A stretch of DNA of 44,125 nt from Bacteroidota bacterium. GTDB lineage: Bacteria; Bacteroidota; Bacteroidia; NS11-12g; UBA955. This document shows positions 34,823-44,125 of this stretch, piece by piece. The notes beneath the pieces are model-generated. The model worked only from the letters and a program-made list of their open reading frames with translations. It was not told the origin of the DNA and ran no database searches. The position numbers and the translations under genes are program-made. Where the stretch lies: the NCBI GenBank assembly GCA_005798825.1, contig SYIL01000037.1, positions 1-44,125 on the forward strand, read 5' to 3'. Numbering within the stretch: the stretch's first letter is position 1; every line of letters starts with the position of its first letter.

Positions 34823-37429
34823 TCATTCTTCAACATAGATCCGGGCAACCCTCTGGGAGACGTCCGTGAGCACCTCATACGGAATAGTACCTCTTCTTTT
34901 GGCAAGCATTTCTACCGGAATGTGCAAACCAAAAATTTCTACTTCATCACCAGGGTGACATGCCAAACCTGTAACATCAATCATAGACATATCCATACAA
35001 ATATTTCCAACAAAAGGCCGCTCTTGCGTGTTAATCCATACCCCAGATTGACCATTGCCGTCACGTCGGGAAAGTCCATCGGCATACCCAACGGCGATAA
35101 TAGCGATATCTCTATCATGGGTAACAGCATCTTTCATGCCATAGCCAACTCCCTCTCCCGCTGCCACTTTTTGTATTTGTATGATTGTCGACAGCCACCG
35201 GGCAACCGGTTGTAATTGAACTACTTCTTGGGTTCCATTTAAGGAATTAGGCCGAAGTTGATTTTGACCACTGCCCTGCGGTTGATTTTGAGAATCACCT
35301 TTTAGATTTTGCGTCACATTTTCTGCGCCATCGCCCCGAGGATCAATACCATACAAACCAATACCCAAGCGCACTGCATTGAATCTAGGATCATAAAATC
35401 GCAAAATAGCTCCCGTATTTTGAATGTGTTTGAGTGTAGAATAGCCTAAAAGTTGTTCTACTTCAACAGCAACCTTACAAAATGCGTCCAATTGATTGCG
35501 GGTAAAAGTATCGGAAGAAGCATCTTCGGAGGCAGAAAGATGGCTAAATAACGAAGCCACTCGAATACCCTTCGGAAGCATGCGAACAGATTCTAATAGT
35601 GTTTCTGGTGAAAACCCCAGTCGATGCATTCCCGTATCAATTTCGAGGTGAATGCTGATACTATTAATACCAGATTGTATAAAACCTGCTAATGATTCTT
35701 TGCTATAAATGACAGGTTCAAGGCCATATTCTTGTAAAATCCAAATATCACTGGCATTGCTACTCATAACCATAATTGGCAAAACAATTCCTGCCTTTCT
35801 AAGCGCTATTGCTTCGTCTACATATGCAACCCCAAGACAATGAACTCCAAGCGCTTGTAATGCGCGGGCTGATTCAAAAGATCCACTACCATATCCAAAC
35901 GCCTTAACCATACAAATGGTTTTGACCCCTTCTGGCAACAAAGTTTGAAAATATAAATAATTATTTTTTAGGGTACCCAGGTTAATTTCAAGTTGTGTTT
36001 GGTGAAATCGCTCTTGTAATTGAGATACCACTCGCTCTAAGCCAAGTTTCCGAGCACCTTTCACCAAAATTGCTTTTTCACTTAACTCACAGAAAGAAGA
36101 AGACACCAACAATGAGGATATGTCGGGGAAAAAAGATGTATCCAAGTCTGCGAATTGGTTTTTTTCGGACGCAAACAATTGACCAACCGCCAATAATTTA
36201 GTCACCCCATACGATTGAAGCAATCGCATAATACCCGAACATACAAACGAATTATTCAATGCCATTTGTTCAAAGTCACCCAAAATGGCCACCAAAGGCA
36301 AATTGGGAGATTGTCGTTTCAGCATGTCTAAAGCCACACCCAAACTTTCTAAATCGGCAGAGTAACTATCATTTAGGATGTAATTTTCGCGCTTACCCTT
36401 GGCCATTAACAAACGATTCTCAAGCCTAGGTAATTGCAAAAATTGCTGAATATGCCAGGAGTCCCATCGCTCTAAAGCAGTTAATGCACACAAACAACTC
36501 ATCGCGTTTGATACTGAAGTTGAGTCCAAAAAAGGAATGACAAGACGATGTTCTGTGCCGCGATTTACAAAAGTTATTTCTTGGTTTCCATTCAAAACTT
36601 TGATATCCAATACCCGCATGGTGGCTCCTTCTTGCCATCCCCAATGAATCGTTTTCATCAATGGCTGCTTCTTTTTCAACGCTTCCACGGCACTTCGCAA
36701 TACCTTGTTATCGAAAGGATAAACCAATACATCGGCCCCTTGTGCCAAGGACAGTTTTTCTATGGCTTTTTGTTCCAAAGATTCAAATCCGCTGTTATGT
36801 GCATCGCCCAAATGCGTGAAAACAACCAGATTTGCTTGCACCATTTTTTGCAGCGTTTTCATTCCGTTTTGGGATGAAATTCCTGCCTCTATTATCGAAA
36901 CCTCAACAGCAGTTTCAATTTCTAATACGCTGAGGGCAACACCCAATTGCGAATTGAAACTGCGAGGGCTTTTGTATACCCTAAAATCTTTGGACAGTAA
37001 TTCTCCTAGCCATTCTTTAACAATGGTTTTACCATTGCTACCCACAATTCCAATAACCAAGCCACCAATGAGCGTTCGGTGCCATTTTGCCCATTCTTGC
37101 AAGGCTACTAACACATCACCGACCTCTAAAAATTGCGCATCAGGATATTGAATTTGCCACTGTATATCATATTGTGAAACCAAAAAAATACGAACTCCGC
37201 CTTCATACGCTAAACCGATAAAATCATGTCCATTTCTTCTGGCAATCAGTGCCACAAATAAGGGCGCAAAAAACACATGGTTATTACCCATGTTGGGATT
37301 GGCAAATTGGGTTTTAATTACCCACAATTTTCGGGTGTCAAAAACAACAGATCCAATGTGTGAATACGCAGATTTCCCGTGGCTAACTGCACCCGTTATT
37401 TTTGCGATATCGGAAACAGAAAAATTCAC
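34823..37429 (-). CDS. Bifunctional MurF ligase / alanine racemase
   Basis: This 868-residue fusion is characteristic of Bacteroidota. Residues 1-470 are a MurF-type ligase that adds D-Ala-D-Ala to UDP-MurNAc-tripeptide; its P-loop is GSNGKT (130-135) and ILNDSYSADLESL is typical. Residues 475-868 are a PLP-dependent alanine racemase, with Lys509 (MVKAFGYGSGSFE) binding PLP and Tyr763 in VGYGMKD as the second base. A Gln/Asn/Gly-rich insert occupies about residues 698-738, where the family is normally continuous. The GTG start lies 3 bp after the nucleotidyltransferase stop, so the two are coupled. Confidence 0.94.
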   Translation of the reverse strand: MNFSVSDIAKITGAVSHGKSAYSHIGSVVFDTRKLWVIKTQFANPNMGNNHVFFAPLFVALIARRNGHDFIGLAYEGGVRIFLVSQYDIQWQIQYPDAQFLEVGDVLVALQEWAKWHRTLIGGLVIGIVGSNGKTIVKEWLGELLSKDFRVYKSPRSFNSQLGVALSVLEIETAVEVSIIEAGISSQNGMKTLQKMVQANLVVFTHLGDAHNSGFESLEQKAIEKLSLAQGADVLVYPFDNKVLRSAVEALKKKQPLMKTIHWGWQEGATMRVLDIKVLNGNQEITFVNRGTEHRLVIPFLDSTSVSNAMSCLCALTALERWDSWHIQQFLQLPRLENRLLMAKGKRENYILNDSYSADLESLGVALDMLKRQSPNLPLVAILGDFEQMALNNSFVCSGIMRLLQSYGVTKLLAVGQLFASEKNQFADLDTSFFPDISSLLVSSSFCELSEKAILVKGARKLGLERVVSQLQERFHQTQLEINLGTLKNNYLYFQTLLPEGVKTICMVKAFGYGSGSFESARALQALGVHCLGVAYVDEAIALRKAGIVLPIMVMSSNASDIWILQEYGLEPVIYSKESLAGFIQSGINSISIHLEIDTGMHRLGFSPETLLESVRMLPKGIRVASLFSHLSASEDASSDTFTRNQLDAFCKVAVEVEQLLGYSTLKHIQNTGAILRFYDPRFNAVRLGIGLYGIDPRGDGAENVTQNLKGDSQNQPQGSGQNQLRPNSLNGTQEVVQLQPVARWLSTIIQIQKVAAGEGVGYGMKDAVTHDRDIAIIAVGYADGLSRRDGNGQSGVWINTQERPFVGNICMDMSMIDVTGLACHPGDEVEIFGLHIPVEMLAKRRGTIPYEVLTDVSQRVARIYVEE

Positions 37430-37432
37430 AGT

Positions 37433-38431
37433 TTAAGAATTCCGCAAATTAATTTCTGCGTTATCACCAATATTCAGGCTGTGAACAGATCCAAGCAAAC
37501 GGGCATCGCCCCCTACCAGAGATTCTTCTAAAATAACATTATTAATTTCCGCATTTTGTCCGATGATACTGTTTTTTAACACAGAACGCTTGATAATAGC
37601 GTCTTCTCCAATACTGACATCAGGTCCAATGATACTGTTTTCAATCTTGGCTGAAGGGGCTATATACACCGGTGAAATTATAATATTTCCTTTTGTAAAT
37701 TCTCTAAATAATTCTTGGTCTACCCGTTTGAGTAAATTTTTATTGGTTTGAAGAATAATATCTTTTTTGCCACAATCAAACCATACATCAACCGGAAAAC
37801 TTTTAAATACCGCACCTTGGTCGATCATGCGTTGCAAGGCATCGGTGAGATGATATTCATTTTGGGTGCGAATATCATTGTTAATATTATAGTCGAGACA
37901 TTCAAAAAGCTCCTTTGTTTGCTGGATATAATACAATCCCACCAAAGCTAGATTGGATTTTGGAATGTTCGGTTTTTCTACCAACTTTGTAATAATGCCT
38001 TCTTCGTTTGATTCTGCGACGCCAAACAATCGGGGATCTTCTACTTTTTTAACCCCCAAAACGTTTTCACGATTAGAAAAAACATCTGTAAAATCTGTTT
38101 CGAAAATTGTATCTCCCAATACAATCAACATATTGTGTCCCTCCTTAAACTCATCTTTGGCAAGCCAAATGGCATGTCCAATTCCCAGCCCCAATATTTG
38201 TATTACATATGTCGATTTATATTTGGCATAATTTTCAGTAATATATTGTTCTATTCGGTCTCCAAGGTATCCTATTACAAAAACAAATTCTGTTACACCA
38301 GCTTCGATTAAGCGATCCATAATATGCCCCAATATGGGTTTACCCGCAAGAGGAATCATGGACTTCGGCTGGGTGCGGGTATGGGGTTTAAGGCGACTGC
38401 CCATACCAGCCAATGGAATTATGGCTTTCAT
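37433..38431 (-). CDS. Sugar-1-phosphate nucleotidyltransferase
   Basis: This 332-residue enzyme has a nucleotidyltransferase domain (1-235) that begins MKAIIPLAGMGSRLKPHT, with LVLGDTIFETDF-type metal-binding Asp and VEKPNIPKSNLALVGLYY. The C-terminal part (about 250-332) has hexapeptide-like repeats (ISPVYIAPSAKIENSIIGP, SIGEDAIIK) forming a left-handed beta-helix. It resembles glucose-1-phosphate thymidylyltransferases; the precise nucleotide and sugar are not resolved. It is central in the tilS / nucleotidyltransferase / murF-alr operon, which fits envelope precursor supply. Confidence 0.88.
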   Translation of the reverse strand: MKAIIPLAGMGSRLKPHTRTQPKSMIPLAGKPILGHIMDRLIEAGVTEFVFVIGYLGDRIEQYITENYAKYKSTYVIQILGLGIGHAIWLAKDEFKEGHNMLIVLGDTIFETDFTDVFSNRENVLGVKKVEDPRLFGVAESNEEGIITKLVEKPNIPKSNLALVGLYYIQQTKELFECLDYNINNDIRTQNEYHLTDALQRMIDQGAVFKSFPVDVWFDCGKKDIILQTNKNLLKRVDQELFREFTKGNIIISPVYIAPSAKIENSIIGPDVSIGEDAIIKRSVLKNSIIGQNAEINNVILEESLVGGDARLLGSVHSLNIGDNAEINLRNS

Positions 38432-38438
38432 TCTAAAA

Positions 38439-38446
38439 CAAAGGTA
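38439..38446 (-). promoter_or_regulatory. -7 box ahead of the nucleotidyltransferase
   Basis: TACCTTTG on the minus strand fits TAnnTTTG and lies 7 bp before the ATG, in the 39-bp gap after tilS. It may be an internal operon promoter. No -33 TTG is seen at the right distance. Confidence 0.35.
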
Positions 38447-38470
38447 TCAAGATTGGTGTATATTCTTACC

Positions 38471-39913
38471 TTAAATATGCTCCCAACTCAGTTCAATGCA
38501 TTCTGTTTCACCAAATTGTACCGGAAATAGCGAAGAACGACGCAAGCCAACCATGCAAAGTATGCCCTTGGTGGAAGCAATAATCGGAATCCAGGGCTTG
38601 GCAAATGGCTCGATTTTATGATCAATAAACAAATCGCTTACCTTTTTGTGATTTCCACCAAAGATTTCCATCGTATCGCCACCAACCCAAGATCGCAGCA
38701 CTATAACTTTACCAATAAGGGCCTTGGAAAAATAATAACACTGCTGCCCAGATCCGCCTTTGGTATAGTCTTTTTGTTGGGAGTCTTGAGGATTGGAAAT
38801 AGTCGCTGGATTGCCCATTTGAATAGTTGATACGTTCAATTTAGCCGTTGACTTTGGGTCAATTTCCAAATGAAGTACCGGGTTAGATAGAAGTTTTTTT
38901 ACGGCTGCCCCGTCGCGTATTGTTAGTTTCAATCGATATTGTCCCCATTCGTAAATACCTTCTACAAATTCAATGGCACGGGTATGGGGTGCCTCCAAGT
39001 GAATGGGCTCTATGGTAAAAACACCACGACCTATCCAAAGGGTGTATTGTTTGGATTGAAATTTTTTTCCTACTTGCTTTACCCTCAAGGCCTGCGATAC
39101 TTGGGTCAAAGAAAATCCCAACTCCAATAGGCGTTCGCACAAGTAATCTCGTCTCTTTGGATCCTCATAATAAGCCGAAGGTATATGCCATCCACCACGC
39201 CAAATTGTACACATTAAATCCCACAAAGCCGATTCATTGATGTGCACTTTTTGTTGTGCCCTCTCGACGAGAGAGGAAATTTTGACAAATTCCATTACCG
39301 ATTCCTGGACAGCGGGCATAATCCAATGTCTGATTTTATTGCGCAGATACTCAGTTCCCGAATTGCTTGGGTCTTCTCGCCAATCCCAAGCATTTTGATT
39401 GGCCAAAGCTACCAATAAATCCTTTTTGAACCCCAGAAGGGGTCTGATGACCGACCGATTCTCGACCAAAATACCCCTCCAAGCGACCGCCATATTGCCA
39501 CGGTAAGCATAAATGAAAAAATGTTCTAGGTTGTCATCGGCTTGGTGGGCAGTCGCCAAATAAGAATAATTACCCTCGCGCATTGTTTGGTAAAAAAAAT
39601 CGTATCTCAAGAAGCGGGCCGCCATTTGCAGTGAAACCCCATTTTGTTGCATATAGGATCTAGTATCGACTGTTTTAGAGAAATACTTAACCCCTAAATC
39701 TTGTGCCAAATTTCGGACAAACACTTCGTCAGCTTCGCTTTCGGCACCCCGTAAACCAAAGTTTACGTGGATTATATCAAACATATACCCCGCCATTGCA
39801 AACAATCGAGCCAAAACCACAGAATCTACACCTCCACTAACCGCAACTAAAGTCGGCCGTCGCTCCAAATCCCAATTACGTAGATTTACCTCTGATTGAA
39901 ATGCATTTAACAC
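38471..39913 (-). CDS. tilS: tRNA(Ile)-lysidine synthetase
   Basis: This 480-residue enzyme uses ATP to attach lysine to C34 of tRNA(Ile)-CAU, an essential decoding step. The N-terminal PP-loop is VAVSGGVDSVVLARLF, followed by HVNFGLRG, ATAHQADDNLEHFF and RPLLGFKKDLLVALA. The C-terminal substrate-binding domain (GGDTMEIFGGNHKKVSDLFIDHKI) is intact. The start is GTG at 39913, with an in-frame stop immediately upstream. It is divergent from the OstA-like gene, with only 36 bp between the starts. Confidence 0.95.
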   Translation of the reverse strand: MLNAFQSEVNLRNWDLERRPTLVAVSGGVDSVVLARLFAMAGYMFDIIHVNFGLRGAESEADEVFVRNLAQDLGVKYFSKTVDTRSYMQQNGVSLQMAARFLRYDFFYQTMREGNYSYLATAHQADDNLEHFFIYAYRGNMAVAWRGILVENRSVIRPLLGFKKDLLVALANQNAWDWREDPSNSGTEYLRNKIRHWIMPAVQESVMEFVKISSLVERAQQKVHINESALWDLMCTIWRGGWHIPSAYYEDPKRRDYLCERLLELGFSLTQVSQALRVKQVGKKFQSKQYTLWIGRGVFTIEPIHLEAPHTRAIEFVEGIYEWGQYRLKLTIRDGAAVKKLLSNPVLHLEIDPKSTAKLNVSTIQMGNPATISNPQDSQQKDYTKGGSGQQCYYFSKALIGKVIVLRSWVGGDTMEIFGGNHKKVSDLFIDHKIEPFAKPWIPIIASTKGILCMVGLRRSSLFPVQFGETECIELSWEHI

Positions 39914-39949
39914 TTACTTTGCAAAGTAATTATACAAAGCCGAAACTTC

Positions 39950-41518
39950 GTGGATAAATTGAGAATTATAAGTTTGCTACTATATATTGGACTTGCACTC
40001 ACTATGCAAGCACAGCCTATATCATTGCAGGCTGGAAGAATGAAGTCTATCAAACGAAATGGGCATACCCTTCAAAAATTACGCGAAAACGTGCATTTTG
40101 AACAAAGTGGTTCAAATGTTTATTGTGACGAAGCAGAATACGACCCCATCAGCGAAGACTTACATGGAAGTGGAAATGTGAGAATTATTAACCCTGACGG
40201 AGCCATAGTTACGGGGAAAAGCCTTGATTATAACAATACCAATCACAAAGCCCGCGTTTCGGGTAATGTAAAACTCGTTGATGGAAGCATGGAACTCCTT
40301 ACCCCTTGGATTGAATATAATACCGCAAACAAATTGGGATGGTATGGCAATGGGGGAAATATCGTAGATAAAGAAACGCTATTGTCTTCGCGCAGTGGAA
40401 GTTATAATTCTGCCAAAAAAACCCTCTTCTTCAAAAATCAGGTGGTCTTGACTACACCAGAGTATACAGTAAAAACAGATACCCTTCAATACCAAACGGA
40501 TTCCAAAAAAGCCCTGTTTTTTTCCCTAACACAACTCGACTATCTCAACACAATCGTAATTTTTAAGCGTGGTTGGTATAATACCTTACTGCAATTGGGC
40601 GAATTTTACGGAGATGTCGGATTATTTGACCCAGGAAAAATTGTAATCTGCGATACATTGGTTTTTAATAAAATAAGCGAAATTGGTTTGGCAAGTGGTG
40701 ATGTATACAGTATTGACACCATGGAACATCTCCAGGTTTGGGGCCAACACGCGAAGTATTGTGGAAAGGAAAAAATCATTTCTATATGGGATCAAGCACT
40801 TGCTTTTCAAGGGAAAGACCAAAACGTGTTGCAAATCAAAGCCGATACACTACACTATTTCAGTGATTCATCAAAATCTCTTGCCTTTAAGGCCATCCAT
40901 AATGTGGCCTTTCGCCAAGGGACACTCACGGGTACTTGTAACTTGCTCAAATCTCTGAGAAGTGATAGTACTTTTTACTTCAGTGGTAATCCTGTGCTGT
41001 GGGACAGTACCCTTTCCAGACTTAGTGGTGATTCAATTGAAATGAAAGTCGTTCAAAATCTAATTAAAACGCTTCGTACCTTCCCCAATGCATTTGTTTC
41101 CATCCTAGAAGACAGTTTGTACTTTAGTCAAGTTAAAGGCGACTCGATTCAGCAAGAATTTAACAACAAGCAACAAATAGAAAAAGTGAAGGTTTTTAAC
41201 AATGCTGAAAGCATTTATTACCTCCGCGAAAATGATACCCTACAAACAGTCAATTGCATAACTTCCAAAAATATTGAATTTGGCTTTAAAAAAAATACCA
41301 TCCACCAGATTACATTGTATCATAAACCCCAAGGAATTTTATATCCCCTCGATCAATTTCCTATCGACAAGCAGAAACTCAAAGGATTTAAATGGGATAT
41401 CCAAAACAAACCGAATAAACAAACCTTCTTTTCTTCTTTCAAGCCATTGATACCAAGTTTACCCTACCCCAAAACACCAACTATTCAAACCCCACGCAAA
41501 AAAGAAAGTAAAAGATAA
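39950..41518 (+). CDS. OstA-like (LptA-type) exported protein
   Basis: This 522-residue protein has a signal peptide (ISLLLYIGLALTMQAQ). Repeated OstA-type beta strands follow: NVHFEQSGSNVYCDEAEYD, GSGNVRIINPDGAIVTGKSLDYN and KARVSGNVKLVDGSMELLT. These resemble LptA and the LptD N-terminal domain, which carry LPS across the periplasm. It probably belongs to LPS transport or envelope assembly. The start is GTG at 39950 (TTG 39959 is possible). Its stop overlaps the next start as TAATG, so the DUF5686 protein is translationally coupled. Confidence 0.82.
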   Translation: MDKLRIISLLLYIGLALTMQAQPISLQAGRMKSIKRNGHTLQKLRENVHFEQSGSNVYCDEAEYDPISEDLHGSGNVRIINPDGAIVTGKSLDYNNTNHKARVSGNVKLVDGSMELLTPWIEYNTANKLGWYGNGGNIVDKETLLSSRSGSYNSAKKTLFFKNQVVLTTPEYTVKTDTLQYQTDSKKALFFSLTQLDYLNTIVIFKRGWYNTLLQLGEFYGDVGLFDPGKIVICDTLVFNKISEIGLASGDVYSIDTMEHLQVWGQHAKYCGKEKIISIWDQALAFQGKDQNVLQIKADTLHYFSDSSKSLAFKAIHNVAFRQGTLTGTCNLLKSLRSDSTFYFSGNPVLWDSTLSRLSGDSIEMKVVQNLIKTLRTFPNAFVSILEDSLYFSQVKGDSIQQEFNNKQQIEKVKVFNNAESIYYLRENDTLQTVNCITSKNIEFGFKKNTIHQITLYHKPQGILYPLDQFPIDKQKLKGFKWDIQNKPNKQTFFSSFKPLIPSLPYPKTPTIQTPRKKESKR

Positions 41519-44010
41519 TGATGGGTATTCGACACAATAATGGGTCTACTTCGATCGACATCAAATTTGTTTCCAATTTCAAAAAATTGGTGTTTTGTGT
41601 GTTTTTTTGGGGGGGTCTTATAACAGGGTCTGTGAAAGGTCAAGTTACTGGCATTGTAGTGGATACGACATTTTCTCCCTTGCCCAATGTGGAAATTTTT
41701 AATCAAGCAGGATTGCTCTTGGGGAAAACTAAAAACGACGGGATATTTCAGATTAACAAAATTAGGGGATATCAAAAAATTATTTTCTTACACCCCGATT
41801 TCCATTCATTGGAAATTCCCCTGTCCATTACCGAAAAAAAAGATACTTTTAATATTCGTCTCATTTCAAAAACAGAGTCCATTTCTGAAGTGTTTATCTC
41901 GAAGATTTTTAAGGATATGGGTCCTGAATACATGCGAAAAGCGATTGCAAAACAAGCGTATTGGAATAGCAGAATTCCAAATCTCAGAGCCCACGTTTAC
42001 ATAAAGGCATTTGAAATTTCAGATACGAAAAAAAAGCGACTCCCAGATTCTTCCGACAAATACGTCGATACCTCAACTATCAATGGCAAAGCATTTGTGG
42101 AAATTTCAATGACTTTAGATGCAAGTGCTGAAGGTAAAATTAAAGAAGTCCGTGAAGGCATTACCAAAATTGGAAATAAGTCAGGCTTGTTTTATCTCAG
42201 CACGAGTGAAGGTGATTTTAATCTATACCAAAATCTATTGCAAGTGCCCACATTGTGCGCATTACCCATTATGTCACCCCTTTCTAATTCGGCACTTTTG
42301 GCGTACAAATTTGGATATATTAACAGTTATCAAGACAGCCAATACGGACGAATAATTCGCATTAAAATGACAGCAAGACAAACCAGTAATGCCACATTTA
42401 ATGGAGAAATACACCTTGTTGATTCTGGTTTCTGGGTGTATAAAGCCATACTAAAATTCCCCAAGCACTTGATGGCTGAATACGATGAAATGACCTTAGA
42501 ACAATTCAATCGATTAGATTCAAACAATAACCTGCTGATTGACTCGCAACGATTTAAATACAAGAAACGATTGGGTCGATCAAACACCAGCGCCTTTACC
42601 AAAGTAGACTATACAAATGTGGAAATTATACCTGCATTTCCTAAAAATCACTTTGGCTTAGAAATCAGCAAAACAAGCAAAGAAGCGTATCAAAGAGATT
42701 CTTCCTATTGGGCCAATACACGGAAACAAGCACTCAGCATTCAAGAGACTCAATTTATTTCAAAGAATGATAGTTTACAACGCGTTCGAAATTCAAATGC
42801 CTACTTGGACTCAATTGAGAAACTCATAAACCATGTAACTTGGAAAAATTTGCTTCTCCTGGGTCAGGGATATGAGAACAGAAGCAAGGGACTCAAGATG
42901 GATTTTAACCCCCTTATTTCGGTATTTAACCCATTATTTCCCGGAGGAATGCGCATTTGTTTGTATTCAAGTCTTTCCAAAACCTATGAAAATAAAAAGG
43001 AAATCAAATTTTTTGAAAACCTAAATTACGGCATTAACAACAAGGACTTACTTGGAACCGTCTCGGCCTATCACAAGTATAATCCCTATAAAAATGCATC
43101 CATTCGTGTATCTATGGGCAGAGATTTGGGATGGATCAATCCGAATGCTGCCGTATTGGATGTACTGAGACGAGATAATTTCTATCTGAAAAAATACGCA
43201 ACTGTAGACCACGCACAAGAACTTTTCAATGGACTATTTCTGAGAGTTATGGGAGAATATACCAACAGAAAAGATTTGTCTGCATACCAATTTGACAAGC
43301 TTGGAGACAGCTTATACGAAAATAATAAACCCGCTTTATTTTCAGAAAATCGATCTTTTTTTTCGACCCTTACGCTCAGTTACACCCCCTTTCAACGGTA
43401 TTTAAGCGAACCCAAACAAAAAATCATTTTAGAATCAACATGGCCCAAATTTTCCGTGGTTTATAAACAGGCTATTCCCAGATTTTTGGGAAGTACTATA
43501 CATTTCACTTATCTAGAATACCGTATTGAACAAAAATTTATATGGGGGTTATTGGGTAAATCTGAGTTGCGGGCCATCAGTGGAAGTTTTTTAAACCGCA
43601 ATTCGCTCACCCCAATTGATTATAAATATCACCGACGCGGTGACAAAGGTTGGTTGACAAATCCCATGGTTAATTTCCAGCAATTAGATTCCACTTTCAT
43701 CACCTTTAATCGATTTTATTCCCTTCACTTTCAGCATCATTTCAATGGTAGTTTGTTAAACAAATTGCCATTGCTGAAACAGTTAAGTCTTTATGAAACT
43801 ATCGGTTTAAATCTATTATTGGCTCCTGAACGACGAAATCTATTTTATTATGAAATTTATGGCGGTGTCGATAAACAGGTGAAAATATGGAGAAATACTT
43901 ATAAAATAGGGCTGTATTATACTGTTGGCTATGCCAATATATATACAAAACCCCTGTACGGTTTTAAAATCAATTTTGAGATTTACAACCCGTATAAAAA
44001 CTCTTGGTAA
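41518..44010 (+). CDS. DUF5686 protein with carboxypeptidase-like N-terminal domain
   Basis: This 830-residue protein has a hydrophobic export segment (about 22-40) and a CarboxypepD-regulatory-like domain (about 42-120, VTGIVVDTTFSPLPNVEIF). The remainder is a large DUF5686 region ending in barrel-like aromatic strands. A second ATG at 41521 is equally possible. The family is restricted mainly to Bacteroidota, is predicted to be in the outer membrane and has no proven function. Coupling to the OstA-like gene suggests a joint role in outer-membrane biogenesis. Confidence 0.85.
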   Translation: MMGIRHNNGSTSIDIKFVSNFKKLVFCVFFWGGLITGSVKGQVTGIVVDTTFSPLPNVEIFNQAGLLLGKTKNDGIFQINKIRGYQKIIFLHPDFHSLEIPLSITEKKDTFNIRLISKTESISEVFISKIFKDMGPEYMRKAIAKQAYWNSRIPNLRAHVYIKAFEISDTKKKRLPDSSDKYVDTSTINGKAFVEISMTLDASAEGKIKEVREGITKIGNKSGLFYLSTSEGDFNLYQNLLQVPTLCALPIMSPLSNSALLAYKFGYINSYQDSQYGRIIRIKMTARQTSNATFNGEIHLVDSGFWVYKAILKFPKHLMAEYDEMTLEQFNRLDSNNNLLIDSQRFKYKKRLGRSNTSAFTKVDYTNVEIIPAFPKNHFGLEISKTSKEAYQRDSSYWANTRKQALSIQETQFISKNDSLQRVRNSNAYLDSIEKLINHVTWKNLLLLGQGYENRSKGLKMDFNPLISVFNPLFPGGMRICLYSSLSKTYENKKEIKFFENLNYGINNKDLLGTVSAYHKYNPYKNASIRVSMGRDLGWINPNAAVLDVLRRDNFYLKKYATVDHAQELFNGLFLRVMGEYTNRKDLSAYQFDKLGDSLYENNKPALFSENRSFFSTLTLSYTPFQRYLSEPKQKIILESTWPKFSVVYKQAIPRFLGSTIHFTYLEYRIEQKFIWGLLGKSELRAISGSFLNRNSLTPIDYKYHRRGDKGWLTNPMVNFQQLDSTFITFNRFYSLHFQHHFNGSLLNKLPLLKQLSLYETIGLNLLLAPERRNLFYYEIYGGVDKQVKIWRNTYKIGLYYTVGYANIYTKPLYGFKINFEIYNPYKNSW

Positions 44011-44114
44011 TCTAAAAAATCCTCAATTTTTATTTAAAATCAACGATGTGTGAATCGCATTTTTCACCCACAACTACTTTTTGTTCACGGGTAGTATATA
44101 ATTACTTTATACAT

Positions 44115-44122
44115 TAACTTTG
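44115..44122 (+). promoter_or_regulatory. -7 box near the right edge
   Basis: TAACTTTG matches the consensus exactly and points out of the window, probably towards a gene beyond the edge. No -33 element is evident. Confidence 0.35.
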
Positions 44123-44125
44123 AAA

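Noticed and set aside
1-44125. CRISPR array, tRNA or rRNA genes
   Set aside because: The repeats seen are short head-to-tail duplications without spacers, and I found no tRNA- or rRNA-like sequence by eye. A tRNAscan/Infernal run would be decisive.

Overview
The window comes from a member of the Bacteroidota, probably an environmental lineage; I cannot name the genus. The evidence is a MurF-alanine racemase fusion, type IX secretion (T9SS) C-terminal sorting domains, a TonB receptor with a carboxypeptidase-like N-terminal domain, an Nramp-UspA fusion, an OstA-like protein followed by a DUF5686 protein, signal peptides ending in 'AQ', and several TAnnTTTG -7 promoter boxes. I see no phage, transposase, CRISPR array, rRNA or tRNA.

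Layout. 1-909: the tail of a T9SS-sorted protein and a SOUL haem-binding protein. 1407-9594: a likely N-glycoprotein salvage block with an FHS-type sugar permease, a TIGR02206 membrane protein, an exported glycosylasparaginase, and a CutC-family protein translationally coupled to a large GH92 alpha-mannosidase. 9740-14859: an OmpA-like lipoprotein, the 2-oxoglutarate dehydrogenase E2 (odhB), a CDF metal exporter, an SprT-like protein and L-2-hydroxyglutarate oxidase. 15017-19523: the lower meta-cleavage route. Hydratase, acetaldehyde dehydrogenase and aldolase lie on the minus strand; a methyltransferase-like gene and the 4-oxalocrotonate decarboxylase run divergently. Together they turn 4-oxalocrotonate into pyruvate and acetyl-CoA.

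19609-29531: a beta-helix T9SS surface protein and a TonB receptor flank formate-tetrahydrofolate ligase and an arsenic operon (arsR, an arsenate reductase with an apparent signal peptide, acr3). 29637-33920: Nramp-UspA, pyruvate dehydrogenase E1 beta, and selenophosphate synthase. 34013-44010: envelope genes. These are a DUF3108 protein, the tilS / nucleotidyltransferase / murF-alr operon, and the divergent, overlapping OstA-like and DUF5686 pair.

Most genes are ordinary housekeeping or catabolic genes. The points most worth a second look are the arsenate reductase that appears exported, the CutC-GH92 coupling, the unknown methyltransferase-like membrane protein inside the meta-cleavage cluster, and a recurring pattern of short tandem duplications (12-24 bp), one of which duplicates the start region of the aldolase gene.
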